The position numbers and the translations under genes are program-made. A stretch of 12,864 bases of DNA, from the NCBI GenBank assembly GCA_030598075.1, contig JAUVQP010000024.1:1-12864 (forward strand), written 5' to 3'. Below, piece after piece: positions 5,979 through 12,864 of this stretch. Each line of letters opens with the position of its first letter. Positions within the stretch are counted from its first letter, which is position 1. The notes beneath the pieces are model-generated. The model worked only from the letters and a program-made list of their open reading frames with translations. It searched no databases and was not told the origin of the DNA. Source of the stretch: Miltoncostaeaceae bacterium. Its GTDB lineage: Bacteria > Actinomycetota > Thermoleophilia > Miltoncostaeales > Miltoncostaeaceae.

Positions 5979-8149
5979 TCCGCGGTGGTCAACCGACGAC
6001 GGCGCCTGCGGCGCTTGGGCGCGTCATCGCCGTCGTCCGCGCCACCGTCCCCGGACGCGATCTCCTCGCCATCCTCGCCGACGAGCCGGAGTCCGATCCG
6101 GCCGCGATCCTTGTCGATCTCGACGACCTTGACGTCGACGGTGTCGCCACGAGACACGACGTCCTCGACCTTGTCGACTCGCGCGGTGGCGAGATTCGAG
6201 ATGTGGAGCAAGCCGTCCGTGCCCTTCGTGAGCTCCACGAACGCCCCGAAGGTCGTCGTCTTGACCACCCGGGCACCTTTGTAGGTGTCGCCGACCTCGA
6301 CGTCCTTGGTGAGTGACCGGATGACCTCCACGGCCTCGTCGGCCTTCGGCCCGTCGGCACCGTAGACGCTGACCTGTCCGTCTTCCTCGACCGTGATCTC
6401 GACGGAGTAGTCGGCCTCGAGTCCGCGAATGGTCTCGCCACCTTTGCCGATGAGGGCGCCGATGCGCTCGGGGTCGATCTTGAGAGCCCGAACGCGCGGC
6501 GCGTAGGGCGACATCTCGGCCCGGGGCTCGGAGATGGTCTTGCTCATCGCGTCAAGAATGAACAGGCGCGCGTCGCGGGCCTGGGCCAGCGCGTCGCCCA
6601 TGATCTCGAAGGTGACGCCGGTGATCTTGATGTCCATCTGAAGGGCGGTGATGCCCTCGGTGGTTCCCGCCACCTTGAAGTCCATGTCGCCGAGGTGGTC
6701 CTCGTCGCCCTGGATGTCCGTGAGCACGACGTACTCGTCGCCCTCTTTGATGAGGCCCATGGCCACGCCGCCGACGGAGCGCTTGATCGCGACTCCGGCG
6801 TCGAGGAGGGCCAGAGTGGATCCGCAGACCGAGGCCATCGAGCTCGAGCCGTTGCTCTCCAGGGTCTCGGAGACCAGCCGCAGCGTGTAGGGGAACTCCA
6901 TCTCGTCCGGGATCATCGGAAGCAGCGCCCGCTCGGCCAGCGCTCCGTGCCCGATGTCGCGGCGTTTCGGTCCACGCATGAAGCCGGTCTCGCCGACGCT
7001 GAAGGGCGGGACGTTGTAGTGGTGGATGTAACGCTTCGACGTCTCGATTCCGAGTCCGTCGATGCGCTGCGCCTCGCGCGTGGTGCCGAGCGCGAGCAGC
7101 GTCATGACCTGCGTCTCCCCCCGCGTGAACAGACCGGAGCCATGGGTGCGGGGCGTGACCGAGACATCGCATTCGATCGGGCGGATCTCGGTGGCGCCAC
7201 GTCCGTCGGGACGCTCCTTGTCGATCGCAATGCGCCGACGGATGGTCTGCTTGGTCAGCGCGTCGAAGGCCCTGTTCAACGGGGCCGACTCCTCGGCGTC
7301 ATCGCCGAGAATCTCCTCCTGCGCGCGCGCGCGCAGGTCGGCGATGCGATCGCGCCGCTCGATCTTGCCCTTCTCGCGCGTGGCCGCGGACAGGTCGTCG
7401 CCGAGTGCGCCGGCCACCTTCTCGAGCAGGGCCTCGTCGATCGTCTCGCCCTCGACGACCCACTTCTCCTTGCCGGCCTTCTTCTGGAGCTCGATCTGGG
7501 CATCGCACAGCTTGATGATCTCTTCGTGCGCGATCTCGAGGGCCTGAAGGACCGTCGCCTCGTCGATCTCGTTCGCGCCCGCCTCGACCATGGACAGCGC
7601 GTCCTTGCTTCCGGCGACGATGAGGTCCAGGTCCCCCTCCTCGATCTCGGTGAGGGTCGGGTTGACGACGAAGTCATCGCCGATCAGGCCGATGCGAACA
7701 GCACCGATCGGGCCACGGAAGGGGAGCTCCGAGATCATCAGTGCCGCTGAGGCACCGTTGATCGAGAGCGTGTCGTGGGCGTTGACCTGGTCCGTCGAGA
7801 GGATCGTCGACACGACCTGCGTCTCGTTCCGGTACCCCTCCGGCCAGAGCGGGCGGATCGGCCGGTCGGTCATGCGTGCCGTCACCGTCGCCCTCTCGCT
7901 GGGCCGCGCCTCGCGCTTGATGAAGCCGCCCGGGATCTTTCCCGCGGCGTACATGCGCTCTTCCACGTCGACGGTGAGCGGAAAGAAGGTGGCCCCGGGT
8001 CGCGCCTCGCGCGATCCGACCGCGGTGACCAGAATCATGGTGTCGCCGGATCGCACGACCACGGCGCCGTTGGCCTGCTTGGCCAGGCGCCCCGTCTCGA
8101 AACTGATAGATACGTCGCCGATCTCGGCGGTTACTTGCTCAACTGGCAT
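5975..8149 (-). CDS. pnp: polyribonucleotide nucleotidyltransferase (PNPase)
   Basis: PNPase degrades RNA 3'-to-5' by phosphorolysis and can also add tails; it works as a trimer in the cytoplasm. The 724-residue protein has the full domain order. These are a first RNase PH fold (about 12-145), a helical linker (about 150-300), and a second RNase PH fold (about 320-550) with GDEDHLGDMDF at 481-491. Asp482 and Asp488 there match the catalytic Asp486/Asp492 of E. coli. A KH domain has IGKGG (567-571), and an S1 domain with VVKTTTFGAFVEL spans about 618-690. The tail is an acidic run (GEDGEE...DDGDD) followed by seven arginines, then LTTAE. The ATG at 8149 has GAGGCGAG upstream. rpsO precedes it by 84 nt, the classic rpsO-pnp pairing. 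Confidence 0.98.
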   Translation of the reverse strand: MPVEQVTAEIGDVSISFETGRLAKQANGAVVVRSGDTMILVTAVGSREARPGATFFPLTVDVEERMYAAGKIPGGFIKREARPSERATVTARMTDRPIRPLWPEGYRNETQVVSTILSTDQVNAHDTLSINGASAALMISELPFRGPIGAVRIGLIGDDFVVNPTLTEIEEGDLDLIVAGSKDALSMVEAGANEIDEATVLQALEIAHEEIIKLCDAQIELQKKAGKEKWVVEGETIDEALLEKVAGALGDDLSAATREKGKIERRDRIADLRARAQEEILGDDAEESAPLNRAFDALTKQTIRRRIAIDKERPDGRGATEIRPIECDVSVTPRTHGSGLFTRGETQVMTLLALGTTREAQRIDGLGIETSKRYIHHYNVPPFSVGETGFMRGPKRRDIGHGALAERALLPMIPDEMEFPYTLRLVSETLESNGSSSMASVCGSTLALLDAGVAIKRSVGGVAMGLIKEGDEYVVLTDIQGDEDHLGDMDFKVAGTTEGITALQMDIKITGVTFEIMGDALAQARDARLFILDAMSKTISEPRAEMSPYAPRVRALKIDPERIGALIGKGGETIRGLEADYSVEITVEEDGQVSVYGADGPKADEAVEVIRSLTKDVEVGDTYKGARVVKTTTFGAFVELTKGTDGLLHISNLATARVDKVEDVVSRGDTVDVKVVEIDKDRGRIGLRLVGEDGEEIASGDGGADDGDDAPKRRRRRRRLTTAE

Positions 8150-8168
8150 CTCGCCTCGTCCCTTGTCT

Positions 8169-8184
8169 GGCGCCGCTCGGCGCC
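8169..8184 (-). promoter_or_regulatory. small hairpin in the pnp leader
   Basis: GGCGCC-GAGC-GGCGCC on the transcribed strand forms a 6-bp stem with a 4-nt loop, 19 nt before the pnp start codon. With the larger hairpin upstream it makes a double-stem leader. In E. coli the pnp leader is cut by RNase III in a long stem and then represses pnp; an analogous autocontrol here is inference. Confidence 0.45.
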
Positions 8185-8192
8185 CTCTATAC

Positions 8193-8223
8193 GGCGAGGA
8201 CGCGCATCAGCGCGCCCCTCGCC
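8193..8223 (-). terminator. long GC hairpin in the rpsO–pnp gap (attenuator or processing site)
   Basis: Ten bases after the rpsO stop, two stem blocks face each other: GGCGAGG (8193-8199) pairs with CCTCGCC (8217-8223), and CGCGC (8201-8205) pairs with GCGCG (8210-8214). The loop is 4 nt with one small asymmetric bulge. That is a 12-bp stem, the strongest hairpin I found in the window. No T-tract follows, so partial termination or RNase processing separating rpsO from pnp mRNA are both possible, as known for the E. coli rpsO-pnp operon. Confidence 0.55.
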
Positions 8224-8233
8224 CTCGTCATGT

Positions 8234-8497
8234 CTAGCGCCGCAGTCCGAGTGACGCGGTGAGCTCCCGATACGCGCCCACGTCCGTTGATTGCAGGTAC
8301 TTCAGCAGCCTCCGGCGGCGACCCACCATCTTCAGAAGGCCGCGCCGCGAGTGGTGATCCTTCTTGTGGTCCTGAAGGTGCTCGGTGAGCGCGTTGATGC
8401 GCTCGGTGAGGATCGCGACCTGCACCTGCGGCGAGCCGGTGTCGGACTCGTGGCGGCGATGTTCCTCGATGACTTTCGCTTTCGCGTCGTGCGTCAA
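8234..8497 (-). CDS. rpsO: 30S ribosomal protein S15
   Basis: S15 is a primary 16S rRNA-binding protein of the 30S platform. The 87-residue product matches the family end to end: THDAKAKVIEEHRRHESDTGSPQVQ at the start, LTERINALTEHLQDHKKDHHSRRGLL in the middle, and YLQSTDVGAYRELTASLGLRR at the end. The DTGS turn and HKKDHHSRRGL contain the conserved residues that contact the rRNA three-way junction and GU/GC site. I choose the TTG at 8497, preceded by AGGACAGAGA, because it gives the usual 87-89 residue length. An ATG at 8542 would add 15 Arg-rich residues not seen in S15. The leader upstream is structured and may be the S15 autoregulatory site. Confidence 0.97.
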   Translation of the reverse strand: MTHDAKAKVIEEHRRHESDTGSPQVQVAILTERINALTEHLQDHKKDHHSRRGLLKMVGRRRRLLKYLQSTDVGAYRELTASLGLRR

Positions 8498-8672
8498 TCT
8501 CTGTCCTGTCCTTGTTCGGCCACGGCGTCGCGGACTTGCCACGCCGGGTCAATGGCACGTTGGTGCTACAAGCTTCGCGGCGCGGAGCGCGTTGCCGGCC
8601 CGAGGGCGGGCTGCGGGGCTCGCGCCGCCGGGAGTATGTGAACAGTCGCGCTGGTTCGGATTGGGGTCGATG
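8498..8672 (-). promoter_or_regulatory. structured rpsO leader, possible S15 autoregulatory RNA
   Basis: This 175-nt gap between ribF and rpsO has no credible gene. Just upstream of rpsO, two inverted repeats interleave: TGCCA/TGGCA (8553-8557 with 8537-8541) and CGGCGT/ACGCCG (8541-8546 with 8523-8528). Their order is that of an H-type pseudoknot, ending about 25 nt before the TTG. Further upstream is GCCCG-CCCT-CGGGC within an outer CCGGC/GCCGG pair. S15 represses its own mRNA through leader RNA in several phyla, through a pseudoknot in E. coli. No confident -35/-10 pair was found, so it is unclear whether rpsO has its own promoter. Confidence 0.4.
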
Positions 8673-9647
8673 CTAGCAAAGACCACCCCCGTCGCCGATA
8701 GCCGCAGCGTTCCGGACGATCCTACGAGTCGAGCCGACGTCACTGCGGATCTGGGCGACCAGCGCATCGACCGAGGCAAAGCGCTCCTCGCGTCGGAGGT
8801 GTTCCAGGAACTCGACGCGGATCGGGAGACCGTAGAGGTCGCCTCCCTCCCACTCGAGGAGATGAGCTTCGACGCGCACGGCGCGCTCGGCGGCCCCGGC
8901 AAACGTGGGTGACGTGCCCACGTTGATCGCGGCGGCCGACGTGCGGCCGGCGACGCTCGCGCGCCCCGCGTACACGCCCGAGTCCGGCACGGCGAGCCCG
9001 TCGGGCAGCGCGAGGTTCGCCGTCGCGAACCCCATGCCCCTCCCGCGTCCGTCGCCGCGCTCCACGACGCCGTCGAGAAGGTGCGGGCGACCGAGCAGAC
9101 GGCACACCTCGCTGACCTGACCCGTGGCGATGAGGCGTCGGACGCGCGTCGAGCTGATCGGCTTGTCGTCGCGGCACACCACGACGTCGGGTACCTCCAC
9201 GCGAAGGCCGTGGCCCCGGCCGAACTGGCGCAGCGAGTCGGCCGTGCCTGTGCCGCGGTGCCCGTAGCGGAAGTTCGCGCCCACGACGACCGCGTCGCCG
9301 CCGAGAGGGGGCGCGGTGAGCATCTCGGCAAAGCGCGGTGCGCCGACGCGCGAGAAGGCGCGGTTGAACGGAACGACCAAGAGCTCGTCGACGCCCAGGG
9401 CGGCGATGAGCTCGGCCTTCAGCGGCGGCGGGGTAAGGAGCGCCGGGGCAAGCTTCGGGCGGAGGACCGCGATCGGGTTGGGATCGAAGGTCAGCGCCAT
9501 GGACCGGAGCCCGCTCCGGCGGCCCAGGTGGACCGCGAGCTCGATGACCTCGCGGTGCCCGCAGTGGACCCCGTCGAAGGTGCCGATCGCGATCGCGCGT
9601 CTTGGACCGCCGAGGGGGAGGTCGCCGAGGGAGTTGTATCGCCTCAC
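8673..9647 (-). CDS. ribF: bifunctional riboflavin kinase / FMN adenylyltransferase
   Basis: RibF phosphorylates riboflavin to FMN and adenylates FMN to FAD. Counting 324 residues from the GTG at 9647, the N-terminal nucleotidyltransferase half has GTFDGVHCGHR (22-32), TFDPNP (53-58), and ISSTRVR (165-170), the adenylation motifs. The C-terminal kinase half has GRGMGFATANL (202-212), where the usual PTAN reads ATAN, then GVYAG, NVGTSPTF (242-249) and VEAHLLEWEGGDLYG (259-273). The GTG overlaps the truB stop as GTGA and places GTFDG at the distance seen in E. coli RibF. An ATG at 9668 would add seven residues (MAGGGPL) and remains possible. ribF next to truB and rpsO is a common conserved order. 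Confidence 0.96.
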   Translation of the reverse strand: MRRYNSLGDLPLGGPRRAIAIGTFDGVHCGHREVIELAVHLGRRSGLRSMALTFDPNPIAVLRPKLAPALLTPPPLKAELIAALGVDELLVVPFNRAFSRVGAPRFAEMLTAPPLGGDAVVVGANFRYGHRGTGTADSLRQFGRGHGLRVEVPDVVVCRDDKPISSTRVRRLIATGQVSEVCRLLGRPHLLDGVVERGDGRGRGMGFATANLALPDGLAVPDSGVYAGRASVAGRTSAAAINVGTSPTFAGAAERAVRVEAHLLEWEGGDLYGLPIRVEFLEHLRREERFASVDALVAQIRSDVGSTRRIVRNAAAIGDGGGLC

Positions 9648-10504
9648 GAGAGGACCACCGCCGGCCATAGCCAGCCGTCGCTCCGGCCCTCGGCCACACC
9701 GAGAAGGCGGCCGGCGTGCCAGAGGGCCACCGGGCCCGTCTCGCGACCCGGGACCGGCCGTCCGTGGGATACAGCCTCGGCCTCACTCGCGCCGAGATGG
9801 CGCGTGCCGAGATGGGCGAGAACCTCCGACAGGGCGACTCCGCCGAGTGGGCGGACCGCGTCGAGAGGCCGCGACGCGTCCACGGACAGACGACCCACGG
9901 CGGTCCGACGCAGGGCCACGCAGTAGGCCCCGCAGCCCAGGCGCTCGCCGAGGTCGCTGACCAGTCGCCTGATGTACGTCCCCGCACCGCACCTCACGTG
10001 CACGCGGGCGAGACCGCGATCGTCCGGACCGTCCCGAAGGACAAGCTCGTGGATCTCGATCTTGCGAACGGGGGGCTCCACGCGCTCCCCGCGCCTGGCA
10101 CGCCGATGGAGCCGCTCCCCGTCGACCTTGACCGCGGAGAGCTCCGGCACTCGCTGATTCTGCGTGCCGAGAAAGCCGTCCAGTGCCCGGCGGACGGCGT
10201 TGGCGTCCGGCACCGGCACACCGGTCGATCGAGTCGCGCCCTCGGGGTCGCCCGTCTCGCTCACGAGCCCGAGCCCGACGGTGGTCTCGTAGGTCTTGTC
10301 GAGCCCCGAGACGAAACGGGCGAGGCGCGTCGCCCGGCCCACGAGGACCACGAGCAGCCCGGTCGCGAAGGGGTCCAGCGTGCCCGTGTGACCGACCTTC
10401 ACGTCGCGACCGAGGATCCGCCGGGCGCGCGCGACAACATCGTGCGAGGTCGGTCCGGCGGGCTTGTCGACGAGCCAGGCGGACAGTGGTCCGCCGTCAG
10501 CCAT
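9644..10504 (-). CDS. truB: tRNA pseudouridine(55) synthase
   Basis: TruB makes pseudouridine 55 in the T-loop of nearly all tRNAs. The 286-residue protein shows KVGHTGTLDPFATGLL (about 36-51), with catalytic Asp44 in GTLDP, and DKTYET (69-74), whose Tyr72 matches E. coli Tyr76. It also shows VPELSAVKVDGERLHRRARRG (119-139) and RCGAGTYIRRLVSDLG (171-186), all in family order. A short C-terminal domain follows, ending in DGWLWPAVVLS. The start ATG at 10504 overlaps the end of nrnA by 8 nt. The open frame continues upstream to 10675, but that part lies fully inside nrnA and is not TruB-like. Confidence 0.97.
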   Translation of the reverse strand: MADGGPLSAWLVDKPAGPTSHDVVARARRILGRDVKVGHTGTLDPFATGLLVVLVGRATRLARFVSGLDKTYETTVGLGLVSETGDPEGATRSTGVPVPDANAVRRALDGFLGTQNQRVPELSAVKVDGERLHRRARRGERVEPPVRKIEIHELVLRDGPDDRGLARVHVRCGAGTYIRRLVSDLGERLGCGAYCVALRRTAVGRLSVDASRPLDAVRPLGGVALSEVLAHLGTRHLGASEAEAVSHGRPVPGRETGPVALWHAGRLLGVAEGRSDGWLWPAVVLS

Positions 10505-11501
10505 GGAGCGCTTGGCGCACGCGCTCCTCGATCCACGGCACGAGCTCATCGGGCAACATGGTTGTGCTGAAGCCCGCCGCGGCCCTGTGCCCACCGCCGC
10601 CCAACTCGCGCGCGATCGCCGAGACGTCGACCTGGGAGTCGGCGGAGCGAACGGAGACACGCCATCGCCCCGCACCTCCAGCCGGCCGCATGAGGGCTGC
10701 CACGCGGACGCCGCGCACCGCCCGGAGGGCCTCGACGATGCCCTCGGTGTCGTCCCCGTCGGCGGCCTCGTAGTCCGACTCGTCGAGGACAGCGACCAGG
10801 AGGCGGTCGCACACGGCGAGCCTCGATCCGGTCAGGGCGCGACCTAGCAGCAGGGCGCGGGCGTAGGGCTGCTCCTCGTACAGCCTCCCGGCGAGGGCCG
10901 CCGGGTCGGCCCCGGCCTCGATGAGGCGCGCGGCGAGACGGTGGGCCTCGGCTCCGCTGTTGTCGTAGCCGAAGCGACCGGTGTCGGTGACCAGGGCGGC
11001 AAAAAGGGGCGTCGCGATGCTCTCGTCGAGGGCGCACCCTGCGGCGTCGAGAACGCGGACGAGCACTTCGGCCGTGCTGGATGCCTGGGGGGCGATGAGG
11101 TTGAGGTGCCCGAAGCGGGTGTTGTCGCCGTGGTGGTCGACGTTGACGATGCCGCCGGCCCGGCGGTGGACCGGCTCGTGCCAGAGCCGCTGCTCGCTGG
11201 CGCAGTCGAGGCACAAGAGCAGGCGATCGCCGATGTCCGGCGGAAGCTCCGCCGCGATGGCCTCGCCCGCACGGACGAGGAAGGCGAGATCGACCGGAAC
11301 GGGATCGGGGTCCGGGTGGGCCAGGACCACGTCCAGGCCGAGGGTCGAGAGGGCCCGCCCCGCCGCCAGCATCGAGCCGAGAGCGTCGGCGTCGGGATTG
11401 TGGTGCGCCGTGACGCAGAGGCCCCCGGGCCATCCCGTGAGCGCGTCGGCGACCGCCTGCGGCGTGGCGCCGTCGGGGCCCTCGGACAGGGCGCGCCTCA
11501 T
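10497..11501 (-). CDS. nrnA: DHH/DHHA1 phosphoesterase, NrnA-type nanoRNase / pAp phosphatase
   Basis: Members of this family hydrolyse 2-5 nt RNA fragments and often 3'-phosphoadenosine 5'-phosphate, finishing mRNA decay in the cytoplasm. The 334-residue protein has all manganese-site motifs: HHNPDADALGS (33-43), LDCAS (98-102), VDHH (121-124) and TDTGRFGY (172-179). The DHHA1 domain carries the substrate-binding GGGGHRAAAG (301-310). The start ATG overlaps the rbfA stop as ATGA, indicating coupled translation. The position between rbfA and truB is the one nrnA-like genes occupy in many actinobacteria and Firmicutes. Which substrate dominates (nanoRNA, pAp or a cyclic dinucleotide product) cannot be decided from the sequence. 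Confidence 0.93.
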   Translation of the reverse strand: MRRALSEGPDGATPQAVADALTGWPGGLCVTAHHNPDADALGSMLAAGRALSTLGLDVVLAHPDPDPVPVDLAFLVRAGEAIAAELPPDIGDRLLLCLDCASEQRLWHEPVHRRAGGIVNVDHHGDNTRFGHLNLIAPQASSTAEVLVRVLDAAGCALDESIATPLFAALVTDTGRFGYDNSGAEAHRLAARLIEAGADPAALAGRLYEEQPYARALLLGRALTGSRLAVCDRLLVAVLDESDYEAADGDDTEGIVEALRAVRGVRVAALMRPAGGAGRWRVSVRSADSQVDVSAIARELGGGGHRAAAGFSTTMLPDELVPWIEERVRQALHG

Positions 11502-11851
11502 GGCTCCTCCGGCGGAGCGACCTCGTCGATGAGGCGAGTCAGGGCTTCGGCGCGCTCGGTGTGGTCGTCGAGCACGAATCGTAGTTGAGGAGTGTTGCGC
11601 GATTGGAGGGCTTCGGCGATCCGGCCCTGCAGGACACCCCGCGCGGACCGCAGCGCATCACCCACAGCTTCTCGGTCTTGCTTCGAAAGTGTCGTGTATC
11701 CCACGGTCGCCCCACGAAGATCGCGCGTGGCGGACACGGTCGTGATCGTCGCCATCGCCAGCCTGGGATCCGACAGGTCGGTGCGAAGCGCGTCGGCGAT
11801 GACCTGTCGGATGGTGGCGTTGACGCGCCTCTGCCGCGCTTCGCGGCTCAT
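11498..11851 (-). CDS. rbfA: 30S ribosome-binding factor A
   Basis: RbfA binds immature 30S subunits and helps mature the 16S rRNA 5' end, especially in the cold. The 117-residue protein has a single KH-like fold: SREARQRRVNATIRQVIADAL, then LSDPRLAMATITTVSATRDLRGATVGYTTL, and the C-terminal LQSRNTPQLRFVLDDHTERAEALTRLIDEV, all typical of the family. The ATG at 11851 is chosen because it forms an ATGA overlap with the preceding gene and begins exactly at the family's usual MSREARQRR. The open frame extends 12 more codons upstream but that part has no RbfA similarity. The neighbours infB and truB are its standard companions in ribosome assembly and translation. Confidence 0.96.
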   Translation of the reverse strand: MSREARQRRVNATIRQVIADALRTDLSDPRLAMATITTVSATRDLRGATVGYTTLSKQDREAVGDALRSARGVLQGRIAEALQSRNTPQLRFVLDDHTERAEALTRLIDEVAPPEEP

Positions 11852-12165
11852 CCGGAGCCCCACACCACGGTCGCGCTGTCCCCACACGCGCCGACGAGCT
11901 CCCGCGTCTCGCCGAGCACCACGAAGGAAGGGTCGGAGTGCAGCGCCCGCGACATGGCGTCCATGCGCGACTCCGCGTCCCGCGCGTGCCGCGCCGCGAC
12001 CGTGAGCGTCAGGCGGGCGCGCTGCCAGAGGTCGTGGTGATCCACCTCGGCGACAGAGAATCCGGCGCCTCGGACCAAGCCGTCCTTCACCCGGCGAAGA
12101 TCCTTGCGCTTCGCCTTGAGCGACGTGGAGCCCGGCAGCTGGAGATCCACGCTGAGGATTCCCAC
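11848..12165 (-). CDS. ylxP: DUF503 / YlxP-like protein
   Basis: A 105-residue protein of the DUF503 (YlxP) family, usually about 90-95 residues and found between infB and rbfA in many actinobacteria and Firmicutes. The family signature is clear: GILSVDLQLPGSTSLKAKRKDLRRVKD near the start, then FSVAEVDHHDLWQRARLTLTVAA. The VDHHDLWQ segment is the most conserved. The remainder looks like a small alpha/beta ferredoxin-like fold. The start is taken as the GTG at 12165, 28 nt after the infB stop, since it begins at the first conserved residues; the open frame upstream lies in infB. Its 3' end overlaps rbfA as ATGA. The location suggests a role in translation or ribosome assembly, but function is not established. 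Confidence 0.9.
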   Translation of the reverse strand: MGILSVDLQLPGSTSLKAKRKDLRRVKDGLVRGAGFSVAEVDHHDLWQRARLTLTVAARHARDAESRMDAMSRALHSDPSFVVLGETRELVGACGDSATVVWGSG

Positions 12166-12193
12166 GAAGCCGGATTCCGACAGGATCTTTCCC

Positions 12194-12864
12194 TCATTCC
12201 GCCGTCGTCGGTGTCGCGGCCGCGGGCTCCTCGGACGCCGCGGTCCGCGGAACCTCGCGCGTCTCGTAGACCTCGATCTGATCGCCTTCCTTGACGTCGT
12301 TGTAGTTGGCGATGAGCACGCCGCACTCGAAGCCGGCGGCAACCTCCCGCGCGTCCTCCTGGAAGCGCTTGAGGCTTGCCAGCGTGCCTTCGTAGACGAC
12401 GGCTCCGTCGCGAAGCAGCCGAACCTGTGATGAGCGCCGGACGACGCCCTCCGTGACATAGCACCCCGCGATCGTCCCCAGGCGGCTGGCTTTGAACGTG
12501 GCCCGGACCTCGAGCCGTCCGACGACGTCCTCGACGATGTCCGGATCGAGCATCCCGACGAGCGCGTTCTGGATGTCCTCGAGCACCCGATAGATGACTC
12601 GATAGGTGCGGAGGTCAACGCCCTCGCGCTCCGCCAGCGCCATCGCCTCGGCACGCGGCCGGACATTGAAGCCGATCACGATGGCCTGCGACGCCGACGC
12701 CAACATGACGTCGGACTCTGTGATGGCGCCAACGCCAGTATGGATGACACGCAGCCGGACCTCGCTCTGATCCGTCTTCGCGAAGGCATCCTCGAGCGCC
12801 CCCACGGACCCCTGCACATCGGCCTTGATGATGAGGTTGAGCTCCTTGAGGCCGTCGCCCTGGA
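12194..12864 (-). CDS. infB: translation initiation factor IF-2 (C-terminal part, 5' end beyond window)
   Basis: Only the last 222 codons are in the window; the G domain and N-terminus lie beyond 12864. The visible part starts QGDGLKELNLIIKADVQGSVGAL, the unmistakable LNLIIKADVQGS signature at the start of IF-2 domain C1. It continues through VGAITESDVMLASASQAIVIGFNVRP and the C2 beta-barrel with GTIAGCYVTEGVVRRSSQVRLLRDG and FECGVLIANYNDVKEGDQIEVYE. C2 binds the formyl-Met of initiator tRNA. A short Ala/Thr/Pro-rich tail (ASEEPAAATPTTAE) follows the last beta-strand. A GTG at 12817 is an internal Val, not a start. The stop is followed 28 nt later by the DUF503 gene, as in typical infB operons. 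Confidence 0.97.
   Translation of the reverse strand, partial: QGDGLKELNLIIKADVQGSVGALEDAFAKTDQSEVRLRVIHTGVGAITESDVMLASASQAIVIGFNVRPRAEAMALAEREGVDLRTYRVIYRVLEDIQNALVGMLDPDIVEDVVGRLEVRATFKASRLGTIAGCYVTEGVVRRSSQVRLLRDGAVVYEGTLASLKRFQEDAREVAAGFECGVLIANYNDVKEGDQIEVYETREVPRTAASEEPAAATPTTAE

Noticed and set aside
4797..6284. Long plus-strand ORF of 495 codons opposite the M16 gene and pnp
   Set aside because: It lies antisense to genes with intact catalytic motifs; no domain is recognisable in the translation.
8498..8542. N-terminal extension of S15 to an ATG at 8542
   Set aside because: The added residues are Arg-rich and absent from S15; the TTG at 8497 has a good ribosome site and gives normal length.
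10505..10675. N-terminal extension of truB to 10675
   Set aside because: The extra 57 codons lie entirely within nrnA and lack TruB similarity.
11852..11887. N-terminal extension of rbfA to 11887
   Set aside because: The ATG at 11851 forms an ATGA overlap and matches the family start; the extension lies inside the DUF503 gene.
1..12864. CRISPR arrays, transposases, integrases, tRNA or rRNA genes, toxin-antitoxin or phage genes
   Set aside because: I saw no spaced direct repeats, no terminal inverted repeats, no mobile-element protein motifs and no RNA gene structure; the window is core chromosome.

Overview
The window is high-GC DNA with every recognisable gene on the minus strand, so transcription runs from position 12864 toward 1. 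The gene order infB–DUF503–rbfA–nrnA–truB–ribF–rpsO–pnp–M16 peptidase–dapB is a classic bacterial translation/RNA-processing cluster. High GC, GTG/TTG starts, many 4-nt stop/start overlaps and the protein sequences point to an actinobacterium-like chromosome. A deep-branching class such as Thermoleophilia is possible, but this is inference. I see no mobile element, CRISPR array, tRNA or rRNA; this is core chromosome.

Layout in transcription order. (1) 12864–8673 is a very tight run: the 3' end of infB (IF-2), a DUF503/YlxP-like protein, rbfA, an NrnA-type DHH phosphoesterase, truB and ribF. After the 28-nt infB–DUF503 gap, each gene overlaps the next by 4–8 nt. (2) A 175-nt leader with strong inverted repeats precedes rpsO (TTG start). 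The 84-nt rpsO–pnp gap holds a long GC-rich hairpin and a second smaller one. pnp overlaps an M16 zinc-protease gene by 4 nt. (3) A 219-nt gap with a hairpin just after the M16 stop leads to dapB, which has a TAGGCT box six bases before its GTG codon and may be leaderless. (4) A 142-nt gap with a possible -10 box precedes the three-gene proton-translocating transhydrogenase set pntAA–pntAB–pntB. (5) A cupin gene with a perfect Shine-Dalgarno follows, then the start of an FAD-dependent, geranylgeranyl-reductase-like oxidoreductase that runs off the window at position 1.

Functionally, IF-2, RbfA, TruB, S15 and PNPase cover translation initiation, 30S maturation, tRNA modification and RNA turnover. 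NrnA finishes RNA decay by removing the last oligonucleotides. RibF makes FMN and FAD. The transhydrogenase uses the proton gradient to make NADPH, which DapB (lysine/diaminopimelate synthesis) and possibly the flavin oxidoreductase can use. I did not find a clearly novel system. The points most worth checking are the RNA structures around rpsO, the possible leaderless dapB promoter, a frame-switching coding signal in the M16–dapB gap, the loss of a metal-binding His in the cupin, and an Asn at the PntB channel-histidine position.
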